Under the pieces are notes generated by a model. The model made no database searches, was not told the DNA's origin, and saw only the letters and a list, made by a program, of their open reading frames with translations. This document shows positions 36,158 through 49,500 of a stretch of 64,000 nt of DNA, one piece after another. The translations under genes and the position numbers were made by a program. The DNA comes from Cryptomeria japonica (taxonomy: Eukaryota > Streptophyta > Pinopsida > Cupressales > Cupressaceae): NCBI RefSeq assembly GCF_030272615.1, contig NC_081415.1, forward strand, positions 512,001,873 to 512,065,872, written 5' to 3'. Every line of letters begins with the position of its first letter. The stretch's first letter is position 1.

Positions 36158-38805
36158 TTATGTCTCCACTGGATATTGGTGAACAAATATATCTATAGCT
36201 TTGTTTATTTCATTTTCGTTTGGTCCCAATTTGTACTTCAGTTTCACTTGTACAAATAGAACAATTCTTTTAATTTTCTGCTGTAATCGAGTAATTTGAG
36301 TAGATTCTTCTTCAAATTGACCAATTTTAGTCTTCTTACTCATCATGTTGTCAATCTCTTGTTTAGATAGTTCTCCGTGAAGGGAGTCTGAAACATCTTT
36401 AATGATTTCTTCAGTTGGTCGAACCGTCAAAGAACTTTCTAGAAAGGTGTAATCAAGATCTTCGACAAACTTTTCTATCTTTCTCAAATACAAATTGATA
36501 GATTCTTTCAATCTATTCAATTTTTTTTGCATCTTAGAAGTGTTTTGTGTCTCATCTTACTTGCTTTGAGCCATTCATTAAGCAACACTTTGTTTTGTTC
36601 AATTCCCAATGCCTCCAATTCATTCAAAGGAACTACTTTCATTTTTTTTTAAGTTTCAATATATTGATTGCACATGAAAAGTTCTTCCTCAATTTTTTCA
36701 TCAAGTTCCCTTTCAATATTTGTTTTTTGAATGATACGACTATAAACTTTTGGTGCCTTCTTTATCACATGCACACCATAATTCTGCAATTTTGTTTTCC
36801 ATTATGTAAATGCACTATAGATTCCTTGTACATCTACATTTTGAGTAGGAGCCAAGGAATCTAAAGGTGGAGTCAAAGAGCATGGTACAGTTTGAATTGA
36901 ATTGTAACTGTGGGAAGGTGATGTGGATGTTGAAACAATATTAAAGCACAGTTGAATACTTCTTGTTTCCAATGTTGTTGCATCAACATTTTACCCTTTA
37001 AACCTTTGACTTTTTAATAATGGTGTATTATCTTCTTTTTCTTCTTCAACATCATTCACGGCCACATCATTTCCTTTTGTGATAACTTCTTCTCTATCTC
37101 TTGCAAGATGAAGACATGCATTGTCTTCTTTCATGTCTAAGTTTGTTGCATCTAATGGTTCAACAATTTTATTTGTATTTTGATTGGTAGAATGATGTAT
37201 CGGTAGTAGAGAATAAGGTTTTCCCAATGACTCCATTGACATTAGTATCACATTCATTGTTCTGTTCTCAACTGACACATCTTCAACTATAGACCAATTC
37301 ACTATATCCATCGGTTGATCACATATGCTCATTGTGTAGTAAATTGGATCCAACTAATTTCCATCTTCTTCCATGTGCTCAAGGATTCTATCGAACTTGC
37401 AAGCTCTCATGATAGGCATATTTAGTCTACAATAATCTTTGATTCTAATTTCCTTTTCATTTTGGCAATTAGCCCAATGATCTTCTAAAGCAGGTTCATG
37501 TTTGTAGTATGCCCCTATTATTCTAGTGATCAGTCCTATTGGATCAAAATTGTACCTCATGTCACTAAAGTTGTACATGCGGAGATGTGCCATGTCAATT
37601 TTAGTTGTGTGAGCTAAATCCATGTCAGCACATGAGTAATCACCAACCTTAATTGGAAATTCAAATATAACAAACCCCTATTTCCCCATTACCTTATCAA
37701 CTTCTTCTATTTGTCTACACATTTCAAGCAGAATTATTTTGTTTGAAGGGTACCTGGGCAATTTCAATGGGCTTCCATGGAAACCTACAACTCTAATGTA
37801 TGTGAATGTTTGGAATTGGATATACCAATTCCCAAACTTTGAGAGTTCACTGCTCACTTCTAAAGATAATCTTTTTCTTAAATCATTGTCAAGATGTCCT
37901 ACTATGGAAAAAATGAAGGCGTCATTAACAATGCAATAGTGTTTTTCACTTTCCATCAGTTCTAACTGAGGGTAACTATCAAATATTTGTCTTCCTCCTT
38001 CGTTAAAGTTTCCAACTCTATTTAGTTCTGGATAGCTACCTCGGTAAGCCAACAAGTATATTAAATATGAACTCATGTGAAATGTGTTGCTCTGCAAAAC
38101 ATCTATCAATTGTTGATTCAAGTTGTCACTAATTATAGTTGCCCAATCAATTTTTTTTCCCTTTGTTATTTTCAAAATATAATAACACATCCATGGATGG
38201 AAGTGTTTCACTTCTGGAGTACCATATAGCCTACTTAGAAGTGTGATATAATATTTTGCTTCCTCTTTGAATTCTTCTCTATGTTGTCCTCTAGCCAACT
38301 TTTTCACATTCCTAGTACTTTCAAGAATGAGATGTTCATTAATGAATTTGGAAGCTTTGTTGTTTTTATTTTCATAATAGTTGTTAGCAACTATCCAATC
38401 AATACATTCGTATTTTGTATATTGTGGAATACATAACACTCTTTGTATCATCTGAGGACTAATATCTAACACCGTATCACCTAAGGGGCCAATAATCTTC
38501 CTTTCATCTTTGTCATAATATTGTGCACGCTCCACTACCAAATCAACTGATTGTAGAGATAGGGGAAATGCAGCTACTTCCACTAATCCTAAGGCTGGCA
38601 TGGATTGAGAAAGAATTGATCTTCCTCCTCCCTTTGCAATTCTATGAACAAATTCAGAAATATCCACATGACCCATGTTCGTGTCTCCTATCTCATTGTA
38701 GCATGAATCAAATTTTGACTCACGAATGAGTCTTGTAAACTTATATTTCATTTTGACTGAAATCTTTGCTCTTCCTAGGAAATTATTAATAGTTTTGAGT
38801 ATCAA
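36158..38805 (-). pseudogene. Long decayed ORF of unknown family with coiled-coil C-terminus
   Basis: The minus-strand ATG at 38805 opens a 375-codon stretch (MILKTINNFLGRAKISVKMK, ISPQMIQRVLCIPQY, HPWMCYYILKITKGKKIDW, FQTFTYIRVVGFHGSPLKLP, RYPSNKIILLEM). The same frame continues through single stops near 37678 and 37354 to 36991, then on to about 36660, where a frameshift in an A-run leads to a charged, coiled-coil-like C-terminus (KLNRLKESINLYLRKIEKF, then TRLQQKIKRIV) ending at 36158. The total is about 880 codons. The first part is loosely reminiscent of plant mobile-domain or plant-transposon proteins, without a decisive motif. It has the same orientation as the Helitron Rep region and lies upstream of it. 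It could be a captured host gene, an accessory ORF or an unrelated gene; I cannot decide. Confidence 0.55.
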
Positions 38806-38870
38806 TACATATTATACTATATTTCTAATAAATAATTAAAATAAATACGATGTTTACAAATTGTATTATT

Positions 38871-38875
38871 GAATT
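38871..38875. repeat. Target-site duplication GAATT, left copy
   Basis: Directly before the TG of the LTR at 38876, identical to 55225-55229. Confidence 0.95.
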
Positions 38876-39100
38876 TGTAGTCACATAAATCTGTCCACTT
38901 AATTAAATGAATACTTAGTATTTATTTGATTATTTAAGCATCAATTAATAATTAATTAAATTAATATTTAATTAATTCATCTTAACGCTCTTCTCCTATT
39001 AATTAAATAAATTATTCAATTTATTTGATTTAATTCACTTAACCAAATTCATACCATTAATTAAATAAATAAATCATATTTGTTTAATTAAATCTTCTCT

Positions 39101-39385
39101 CACATTTAAATAAATTAATATTTATTTAAATCCCCCAAAATCCCACCTCTCACATTTAAATAAATTAATATTTATTTAAATCCCCCAAAATCCCACCTCT
39201 CACATTTAAATAAATAAATCATTTATTTAAATCACCTTTATCCTCCACCCACTTGTATTTTCCTACAAAAGCAAGTTGCACAATTATTTTAAATAAATAA
39301 TTTATTTAAATCACCTTTATCCTCCACCCACTTGTATTTTCCTACAAAAGCAAGTTGCACAACTATTTTAAATAAATTATTTATT
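39101..39385. repeat. Tandem repeats in the Tat LTR (50-bp and 79-bp units)
   Basis: The 50-bp unit starting CACATTTAAATAAATTAATA is perfect in two copies (39101-39150 and 39151-39200), with a partial third. A 79-bp unit starting TCACCTTTATCCTCC begins at 39232 and again at 39311. The same arrays are in the other LTR at 53516-53800. Upstream position relative to the TATA box is compatible with enhancer-type repeats, but this is inference. Confidence 0.85.
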
Positions 39386-40362
39386 TAAAATCCTATTTAT
39401 CCTCACCCACTTGAAACCTTTAATGGTTTCCCTTAAAGTATTCAAACTTGATGGCTTTAAAGTCTTCAAACTTGATGGCTTCCTTCTATAGTCTTCTTAA
39501 GACTTTAATGGTTTTCCTTAAAGTCTTCAAGCCTTTAATGGTTCCCCTCAAAGTCTTCAAGCATTTTAATGCTTTATCTTCCTTTTTCTCATTTAAATAA
39601 ATTAATATTTATTTGAATATTTATCCAAATACAACTTGCACACATTAATTGAAATAAATGAATTTTTATTTTAATAAAATCCTATTTTCCCTCACCCACC
39701 AAATCCACTTGCAAAATCTAATCCCCTTCTAGATTCTTCTAACCCCTTCCTAATTAACTTAATCCATCCCCTAATTATTGTCACATTCCTAAGCAAAATG
39801 GAGTCACTTCTCAAAGCCTAAAAGTCTTTGATAACCATTAAAGGCTTTCAACCTTCAACCACTAAATGTCTCAAAGTCTTGGATAACCTTTGAAAGCTTC
39901 CAACCTTCAACCACTAAATGGCTCAAAGTCTTTGATAACCATTGAAGGCTTTCAACCTTCAACCACTTAATCCCCAAAGTCTCCAATAACCATTAATGGT
40001 TACCTCAAACCCTCCCACATGGTTAAAACATTTGTTTTGACTCAACCTCTACCCAACCCAAGGGTCTCATCAAGCCTTTAATGCTTTGACCATGATTATC
40101 TCTTAATCATTTGCACAAAGGTTTATCCTTGCATTAACTCCTAATCCAGTGGGTAATCCTAATTTAGGCTTGACCCTTACCTTCTAGATAACCATGAGGT
40201 CTCCTCAGGCATTTAATGCCTCCAACCTCTTCTCTCAACCCAATCTTATGTTGACACTTGTCACCATTTCATTGGTGCAAATTGTGCACATGGATCCCCA
40301 ACTTTCAAGCTTGACCCTTGATTAAACCTTTCAATCCTGGCCATCCATTGCTCCATTTTTCC

Positions 40363-40370
40363 TATAAATA
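40363..40370 (+). promoter_or_regulatory. TATA box of the Tat LTR
   Basis: TATAAATA followed by GAGCCC, about 440 bases before the LTR end. It is the best TATA match in the LTR and lies in the expected place for the U3/R border. The copy in the 3' LTR is at 54778-54785. Confidence 0.7.
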
Positions 40371-40811
40371 GAGCCCATTCCTTCATAATCCAGATCCTGA
40401 AACTTGTGTGCATCTAAGCTATAGACATTTTAGAGAGCATTTTAGCATAAACAATCTAATCTTTTGTCTTTTGGTTAAAATATATCATTTTAGCATTAGC
40501 ATTAGCTTTTTATTTCACATTTAGAGCTATACTACAATCTCAATCCTCCATAAGCATCCATAGTGCAAAAAGCTGCTGAGAGCTACACTATTTTGGGACT
40601 TGGAGAGGAGAGGAACAAGGGAGGAGCAACTATGAGCATCTTGATTAGCTATTTTATTCTATGTTTATATGCTTTCTATTTCATGCTTAATATCTCTCTT
40701 GATATGCCTGTTTAGGATAATCTTTTGTTGCTAACACTAACGTTTGTTTCTTGTGCTCTTGTGTGTGTTGCCATCAAACAGATTTTCTAATCCTTTTTGC
40801 AGAGCATCATT

Positions 40812-40829
40812 TGGTGAACCTGACGTGAA
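40812..40829 (+). other. Primer-binding site of the Tat element
   Basis: TGGTGAACCTGACGTGAA, two bases after the LTR end, begins with TGG as required to pair with a tRNA 3' CCA. The same site with two changes is used by the gag-only element at 14100-14117. The tRNA is not identified. Confidence 0.82.
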
Positions 40830-43556
40830 TCCAAACACCACAAAGATCAACTTTTTTTTTTTTTTAACCAATAACATGTTTGAGTGTTGAAAATGTCACA
40901 CAGGTTGCACTTTTGACATTGTTTTGGCGCGTTTGACATTGTTTTGGTGCTATTCACCTTGTTTCAACGCTTTTCCCTTCTTTGTCTTTCCCTTTCTTTT
41001 AGTGTGTTTGTGTTAAATAGAACCTCTGTTCAAACGCAAACTAGCGCTATTGTAACAGAACGTTGTACAAATCACCTTGTAACCAAAAAAATAAAAATTA
41101 GGCTTGTAGAAGCCCACCAAAACATGCGGATTTTTCTAACTAATTGTCTTTTATGTAGGTTCTAATCTTTTTGTACAGGGGAAGGAGTTAGTTTAAATGC
41201 TTTAAAAGTTTCTTTTTTACTTTCTTTCAACAAAAGTTGGTTAAAAAGAATCCATTTTTCCTTCTTGCACAAGTTAAAATAAACCTCACATTTTATTTTA
41301 GAGTGCATAAAATGAACCTCAAACTTGTTTTTGGTGCTTAAAAAGAAAATTCATCTTTCTTTATTGCAAAGTAAAAAAAACAACAAACTTCAAAATTTTG
41401 CTTTCATTGCAAGTTAGGGATACATTTTGTTTTGGTGCTTAAAATCAACAAAACAAATTTTCTTTCTTACATCAAACTTAAAAATCACAAGCCACACTTC
41501 AATTTTTGGGCAAATAAAAAGAACAATCCACTTGTTTTGATTTTTGCAAAAACAAATTTTACTTCAAGCAAATGTGTTTTTCTTTAAGTTGACTAGGATT
41601 TCCGAATTCTAGGTTACACAACACATTTTGCCATTGAAGTTAAAACAAACACCATGGCTGTTGGAGCAACATCTCCAAATAGTTAGATCACATTTGCAAA
41701 TGCTGGATTAAAAAGAACAAGTGTTTTACGTATTTGGCACGCTTGTGCAAAAAGTCAGTCGAGTGGTCCTACTTCTAACACACACTATCCTCTCCCTTGG
41801 CTCTCGTGGTCCTAGGTGCAAGAGAAAAGTGTTAGTAACACTCAAAATTTTATCTTTTTAAGAGAGGCCTGCCAAGGGATCGATACTCTTGGGAACGACC
41901 TCGAGCGGTAAATCCTTCGAGCCGCTATAGAAATCAGGTGTGAGCGAAAGCTGTAGCCTTGGGTATAGCTGTTCCGACAGTGTAACTGGCCGAAAGGACA
42001 AATGGGCCCCACCACCAGTTACAAGGCTCTTAAGTGAGTCACTGCAGAATGAACTTATGTCCAAAGCCATCGAACATGACTAAACACCTTTAAAGTAGTA
42101 GCCCACCCATTCTATTGATTGAGGATATTTGAGATATAATTTAGTGCAAGAGCATAGATGGTTTTGCTCCCAAGATACTCACCATACATATTTCCTTGAG
42201 TAGAAACATAGCTTTTTGAAAAGTCACTTGTGGCTTGATAAAAGTGGTGACTCCCCCATCATAGGGATCATCTATTTGTTATGCTCATGCAAGACTTAGT
42301 ATATCACATCCTTACCTGCCACGGCGGGATTCATAAGGTATGTAGTACCAAAGTCGAAGAAATATCAAGATCTGGGCTAAATTTATCACAACTGGCCATT
42401 TGACCTTAGGGATAAAAAGTGTTTGAAGTGTGTTCGTTTTACAGACCTAGTGCAAATTGAGCCGACTTCAGGCTTTGGAAATACACCTTAAAATACATCT
42501 AAAGGAAGGGTCAAAAACAAGTCCAAGGATTGGGTTGATCTAGACCCATACTCATTTGTGCCTTTGAGGCAACATTCTTGTGTTTGTGTGCTTGCTTTGT
42601 TTTCTTGTCAAAGAAAAATCAGAAAATCAATCCCAAAAACATAGTATTCATCCAACATTTCTCAAAAACAAACAAAAATACCAAAAACAAAGTGCAAACA
42701 ACAAAGAGACAAATTTTATGACCATTCTTCATATCTTGCGAAAGAAGAAGTGTCATCAGAATATCAACTTGAAAAGGAGACCATTAAGCTCAAAGGCTTT
42801 GATCAAAAGGAGGAAATTCTTCTATCTCAATAGACAAATCTTTGTCTCACATAGAGTCTTTCTACATCGTATGCGTCTATACCTTCAAGGTAAAACAAAC
42901 GAGTTTGATTCAGAATCATTGAACAACAGAGCTTTTATGCAATAAAGAGCTTTGAGTTATCACAAAAATCAAGGAGGAAAGATTAATCCCAACTTCTTCC
43001 CAAACATCTGTATCACCTACAACACAGCTCAAGAAGTGCCACCAACGCCTGAAAGGGAAGAGATAGAGTTTGTCCCGTTTGTAACACAAAGTTTTTATTG
43101 AAGTTGAAAACATTTTCATCCGTCATCTCACTCATACATCATCACTTCATCATCAATCCATCCCAAAACTCTCAAAACATTAAGAGGTTCTTGTCCCAAG
43201 ATTCCTTTTTAGATATTGCTTGAAATCAAACACATCACATCACTTTTTAGATTGTTTCTACATCTAGGATAAGCTCATCCTAAGAGACACATCTACGCAG
43301 GTTAAAACTAGTTCATGAGTGAATCCTCTCATTGCTAGGTAGTCAAAATCTGTAACACATCTCAGATTTCTCTACACCTTATCACATCCAAAATCTATCA
43401 AAACAAGCAAGCAATTCAAAGAAGGAATTTCGGTTACATCTATCTCAAAGTGCTAGAGATCTACATACAAACACAAATCACCAACCATCAATCTTTCATT
43501 TCATCAACAACTCATCATCATCTTCAATCAACTTCAAAACCAAACTTGTAAACAAA
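40830..43556 (+). other. Long untranslated leader of the Tat element
   Basis: About 2.7 kb without a supported frame. Most is AT-rich, with a T-run at about 40851-40865 and short near-repeats (GACATTGTTTTGG twice at 40917-40950). A markedly more GC-rich block of about 220 bases lies at 41855-42070, with small complementary segments such as AGCGG/CCGCT, and may be a structured RNA element. Long leaders are usual in Tat/Ogre elements. Confidence 0.6.
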
Positions 43557-46500
43557 ATGGCTCAAACCCGATCCCGATCAAGGCAACGAGAAATAGAAAT
43601 TGAGGAAGAAGAGGACAACCTCAATGAATTTCAAGAAGCACTTGGAGGAAATGTGAATGACGAAAACCCAAGTACTCCCACTCCTGCAACAATAGAGAGG
43701 GCCCAGCATAACCCTCTCTTTAACAGACTGTTTGACGAAATACTCAGGAGTAATGCGGATGCTCACTTCTTAAAACTCGCTCAAGAAGGAGCCAAACTCC
43801 CCTCTGACTTTGATCTTGCCCAATTAAGACATGCATCAGAAAGACAAAGTTGCCATGAGGAGGAAAGAGGTAGAGATCACATCAGATATAACATTCCTCG
43901 AGGTAACCCACCACCTCCTCCTCCAAATGAAATGGAGATGTTGCGGCAACAAATCGAGAATCTCGCCCAACAACTTCATAGTGGTGTTAAGACCAATCCA
44001 TTCTCACTTAACGACATCTATCCCTATCCGTTTGATAGGAATCTTTATATGCCACCCTTTCCATGCGGGTTTGAAACACCCAAATTTGAAAAATATAGAG
44101 GAAAGGGGGATCCCCGTGATCATGTCCGAGAATTTCATTCTGCTTGTCTTGAAGTGGCTTATGAGGACACATACCTAATGCGCCTTTTTCCCCAAAGCTT
44201 GGGAGGAACAACCACATCATGGTTTTCCCGACTTCTAGGTGGCATTAGAACATTTGAGGAACTCATCCAGAAGTTCCTATCTCATTACTCTTATAACATT
44301 GAACGCGACATCACCATGGCTGATCTGTGCAACACCAAACAAAAACCAGGTGAATTATTCTCAGTATTCCTGCAACGATGGCGCCAAATGTCTAGTAGAC
44401 GTTCTCTTCAGTTACCTGAACAAGAACTAGTGGAAATTTTCATTTCCAACTTAAACGAAGAAATGGAATTTCACCTGGATGTCAAAGACACAGACTCTTT
44501 TAACGATATGATCACCAAGGGTTTAAAATGTGAAAGGGCACTCATCAAAAAAGGACTCATCAAAATCTTTAATGAACCAAAAGATGGTCCTCGCCCGCAC
44601 TTCAATAGCGATAAACCGAACTTCTGGAACAAGAATAAGAACATCGTCAACGATGGAGTTGTGGATGCTCGGACTGTCCAAAATGCACAACCTGTGGTTC
44701 GGTTTGCAGGACAAAATCCTCCACCTCAAAATAACACAAATGTTCCTCTTAATCAAGGTCGCATCACATCTCATGATGAACCAAGACCTCGTCCACAAAA
44801 ACAAAAACGCACATACACTCCCTTAGGGGAACCCATTGAAACAGTGATGCGACAACTCATTTCTCAAAATTTGATCACTTTACCTAAGTTATCAAATTAT
44901 GAGCCTCAAGTCAAACCGGCATGGTGGAGAGATACTGAACATTGTGAGTTCCATCAAGGAAGAGGACATAAGACAAGTAATTGTCATCGATTGAAAGATC
45001 TCATTCAGGATCTTATTGACTGAGGAGAAATTGAAATTGAAGGACATGACCCAAAAACAACCAATAATGATCATCAGATGTTCAAGAATCCACTTCCATC
45101 ACAAGATCAAAGGGGTCCTTCCACTTCCAGACGAGGTCCTGATACCATTGATTATACGCAGGCTGCGTATAATTACACTGTCAATCACCTGTATGATGCC
45201 AGTGAACAAATTGCAACTATCACCTTCAAAAATCCCACCTCAAATTGCAATGTTGTTACGCGTCGCGGCAAAGTTACCATCAAGGCAGCTCCACAAGGCA
45301 CCACCTCCATCCCAAAGCAGTACAATCTTGTGGAACAATTAGACAAAATGCCTGTGCTTATATCCATTTTAGAGCTATTACGCCTGTCACCATCTCATAA
45401 AACTATCTTGGATCAAGCACTCCAAGAGGCGTCAGCCCCTGCAAACTTGAATACAGACCAATTTCAAGGCATGGTTGGAAATCTAAAGTCATCACCTTGT
45501 CTCACTTTTTCTGAAAGTGACAACTCTTCCTTCCAACAACCTCATAACGCTTCACTACACATTGAAGGCTTTATCAACCAACACAGGATCAAGCGAGTCT
45601 TGATAGATAATGGAGCAGGCCTAAACATTTGTACACTACAGTTGGTCACAGCATTGGGATATGCACTAGAATCAGTGGATCCTCGCAAGAAGATCACCAT
45701 CAAGGCCTATGATGATGCAGAGCGTTCATCCAAAGGAGCGGTGGTGCTACCAATCCGAGTGGGCCCTGTGGTAAAACACATAATTTGTCAGGTTCTGGAC
45801 CTTCCTCTGCCATATAATCTATTATTAGGAAGACCTTGGATACATGCCGTGCAAGCCGTTCCATCTACCTACCATCAATGTATCAAGTTCCCACATAATG
45901 GTGCAGAGATCACAATCCTGGGTGATGCAAATCCTTTTGCATTTTGCCATAATATCAGCCATCAACCAGAAATTACTGTTCCTAATAATAGGGAAGCCAT
46001 TTACTCTACATCATATGTAAGTCCCACCTCTCTTGCCAGTTCGAACACCCCTATACCCAAGCAAGAAAAGCTTAAAATGAAAGTCGTAGAGGAAGGTCCC
46101 GGGGAATATAACTTGAGTCAGCTCTTTTGTGTGGGACAAATGCCCACTTCTCCTAGAACACATGGTAAACCACAGCAGTTGCTCCAGCAACCACTAATCA
46201 CGCTAGCATGTGCCTTAACGCCTTTCATCCTTGGAAAGAGTCAAGAGGAAGAAACACAAGATGAGGACCTAGCGGACTGGATCTATAAAGATCCCATCAC
46301 CACTGACAAACCGCAAGTTACACTTCCTATGGAACAGTATGGTAAAGGCCTCCTCATTATGCAGAGAATGGGATATGATGGTCAGAGTGCTTTGGGATAC
46401 TGCAAACAAGGACGACATGAACCTCTACTACCAGAATTCAAGCCCAAAGGTAATACAGGCCTAGGCTTTGAAAAAGAAATCCTTCCTAAACTCAGATTTA

Positions 46501-49500
46501 AAGGAAAACCTAGCAAACCATTTTGCCCACCTACTGTAAAGAGGACACCTTTCATAATCAAAGCACCATCAAGCAATATTGTCACTGCCCCATCGAGGCT
46601 CACAAACCCACCGCAACCGTCATCAGTGCCAAAAATCCCACCAATCGAACTAGTAATCCCATCCACAGTAGTCATCACATCAATAAAATCATTCGCAGCC
46701 ACAACTATATTGGAACCCGTAGCAGCATCTATGGCACCAGTCGTTCCAATAGAAGCCACTAAATCAACACTGTCGATACTTCCAGTGACAAAACCTTTAA
46801 ACCCCATCACAGTTCCTGTAGCACCGATCACCTCAAAGGTACATAAACCAATCACACCTGCAGTATTCAACTCCAGCGACATCCCAGTATGGTATAGCAA
46901 TCGGATGCTGGAAAGTGATTCAGAGACCGACTCACATGAGTGGGAATTTGATTCTGTATAGCTTAACACTTCAGATGAGGAAGACACGTCACCACCTCCG
47001 CCACGCAAAGACATTCTTGTTTACGAAGAAGCACAGATAAAGACCACTTGGGTACCTGAGCTGGAAACATCTTCCACAGACCCTATGTCTCATCCTACGC
47101 CTGATTCTGACAAGGAGAGTACCATCAACGACCTTCACCACACTGTCTTAACCCTCACTAATACATCTCCCGCACTTAACTTAATCGATGAAGTAATGCC
47201 CATTATCCACCTTGAACTCATCGAATGGAACCAACCAAATCCCCCATGTCTTGACCTCTTCCAAAACGATGAGGCTATCATTGACTTTTTGGAATTAAGG
47301 GATAATCTACCAAGCGGGGATCACAAAGCTAGATTCGCCATTGAACTTAATAGCGCAGCATACTTCGGGGCGGATGCCAAACCCTTCAGCTGCAAAAATA
47401 TAACATTAAAACATGGATCTTCCAGTGAAAACCACACTGTGGCACTGTTTGATCCAACAAAAGTAAAAAGAAAGAGCGTATCCAACGGTGAAAACCTCTC
47501 TGAGGCACTTGAGGATGAAGGGTTTGACATTCTCCCTGCTAGTACACAACAGGAACGATCGACGATTCTCATTGAGGAGACTAAAGAATACAATGTGGGG
47601 ACTCCTGAAAACCCTCATATCATACATCTGGCATCTCTTCTCACTCCAGAGGAACAACCTCAACTTATAGAGTTCTTCCAACAGCGTCAGATCAACTTTG
47701 CATGGTCATATGCAGACATGCCTGGGCTTGATCCTGATTTAGTCATGCATCATCTCACAGTAGCAAAAGGAGCCAAACCTGTCAAGCAGAAGCTTCGTAA
47801 GATGCATCCTCAGATTGCCGTGCTAGTCAAAATAGAACTCAAGAAACTCCTGGATGTTAGTTTCATTAGACCAATTGATTATGCAGAATGGATCTCCAAC
47901 ATTGTGCCTGTCGGCAAACCAAAAGGGGGCATCCGCATTTGTACTGACTTCAGAGATCTGAATAAGGCATGTCCTAAGGATGACTTCCCCCTACCAAATA
48001 TCGACATCATAGTAGATCTGACAGCAGGACATGCCATGCTTTCACTCATGGATGGCTTTTCAGGATACAATCAAATAAAGATCGCACCAGAGGACCAACA
48101 TAAGACAGCCTTCACATGTCCATGGGGCACATACTGCTGGAATGTAATGCCTTTTGGTCTAAAGAATGCAGGAGCGACCTATCAAAGAGCAATGACCACC
48201 ATCTTCCATGACATGATGCATACTATAATGGAAGATTATGTGGATGATTTACTAGCAAAATCACTTACTAGAGAAGGACATCTTCACATCTTAGATAAAA
48301 TCTTTGATAGACTGGAACAATACCATGTTCGACTCAACCCAAAGAAATGTGTCTTTGGAGTGACCTCTGGGAAACTTCTAGGATACATTGTCTCAAGCAA
48401 AGGCATTGAGGTCGATCCAGCAAAGGTAAAAGCAATCATGGACATGCCACCTCCAAAGAATATCAGTCAGCTAAGGACACTACAAGGACGGCTTCAATCC
48501 ATCCGAAGATTCATTGTACAATTGGCTGATAAGTGTCACCCGTTCACACACCTGCTACACAAGAACATCCGCTTTCAGTGGGATGACAAATGCCAGCAAG
48601 CATTTCAGGCACTTAAAGGCTATCTCATGAATCCACCCTTGTTGATGCCACCAGATCCAAGTAGACCGTTGTTACTTTATATCTCAGCAACAAGTACCGC
48701 ACTGGGTGTGCTACTGGCACAACATAATGAAGAAGGTAAAGAGTGTGCTGTTTACTACATCTCTCGCACACTGGTTGGCTATGAACTCAATTACACACCT
48801 ATTGAGCGAGCTTGCCTAGCAGTAATCTTAGCAGCCACTAAATTGTGGCACTATCTATTGACACACAAGGTACAACTCATCGCAAAGATTGATCCACTCA
48901 AGTACTTACTCAGCAAAGCAGCATTGACAGGTCGTTTGGCCAAATGGGTAATGATTCTAAGTGAATTCGACATCGAGTATGTGGATCGCAAAGCTATCAA
49001 AGGGCAGGTCATTGCAGATCAATTGGCCGATGCACCACTCATAGGCGATCATCCCCTCATTTCCAATTTTCCAGATGAAGAGATATTCATGATCACAGAA
49101 GTACAACCATGGAAACTATATTTTGATGGTTCATACACTAGGCATGGCTCGGGGGCAGGCATTTTGTTTATCACACCTCAAGGTGACAGCATCCCGAAGT
49201 CTTACAGGCTCACATTTCCATGCACCAACAACATAGCAGAGTATGAGGCCTTGATCATAGGACTCAGGCTAGCCATACAATGGAAATTAAAAGAACTACA
49301 AGTATATGGCGACTCACAACTGGTCATTTGACAAGCAACTAATGAATATCAGACCAAGGATGATAAACTCATGCCATATAAGCAAATGGTGGACAGTCTA
49401 AAAATATCATTTACTACTATCACTTTTGAGCAGATACCAAGAGATCAGAATCGAGCTGCTGATGCTATGGCTACCATCGCATCTCTCTTAGATCTTCCAC

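Larger units (their letters stand above)
38876..40809 (+). repeat. 5' LTR of the Tat element (1934 bp)
   Basis: It begins TGTAGTCACATAAATCTG and ends GCAGAGCATCA. The first part is AT-rich with tandem repeats: a 50-bp unit at 39101-39200 with a partial third copy, and a 79-bp unit from about 39232 to 39385. A TATA box is at 40363-40370. The partner is 53291-55224, offset 14415 throughout with no indels. Confidence 0.97.

Noticed and set aside
41858-42070. Minus-strand frame of 70 codons in the Tat leader
   Set aside because: Antisense to the element, no domain, short; the base composition is better explained by leader structure.
46382-47014. 210-codon minus-strand frame rich in Gly, Val and Ser
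   Set aside because: It is the complement of the Pro/Thr-rich region of the Tat gag-pol frame, a shadow.
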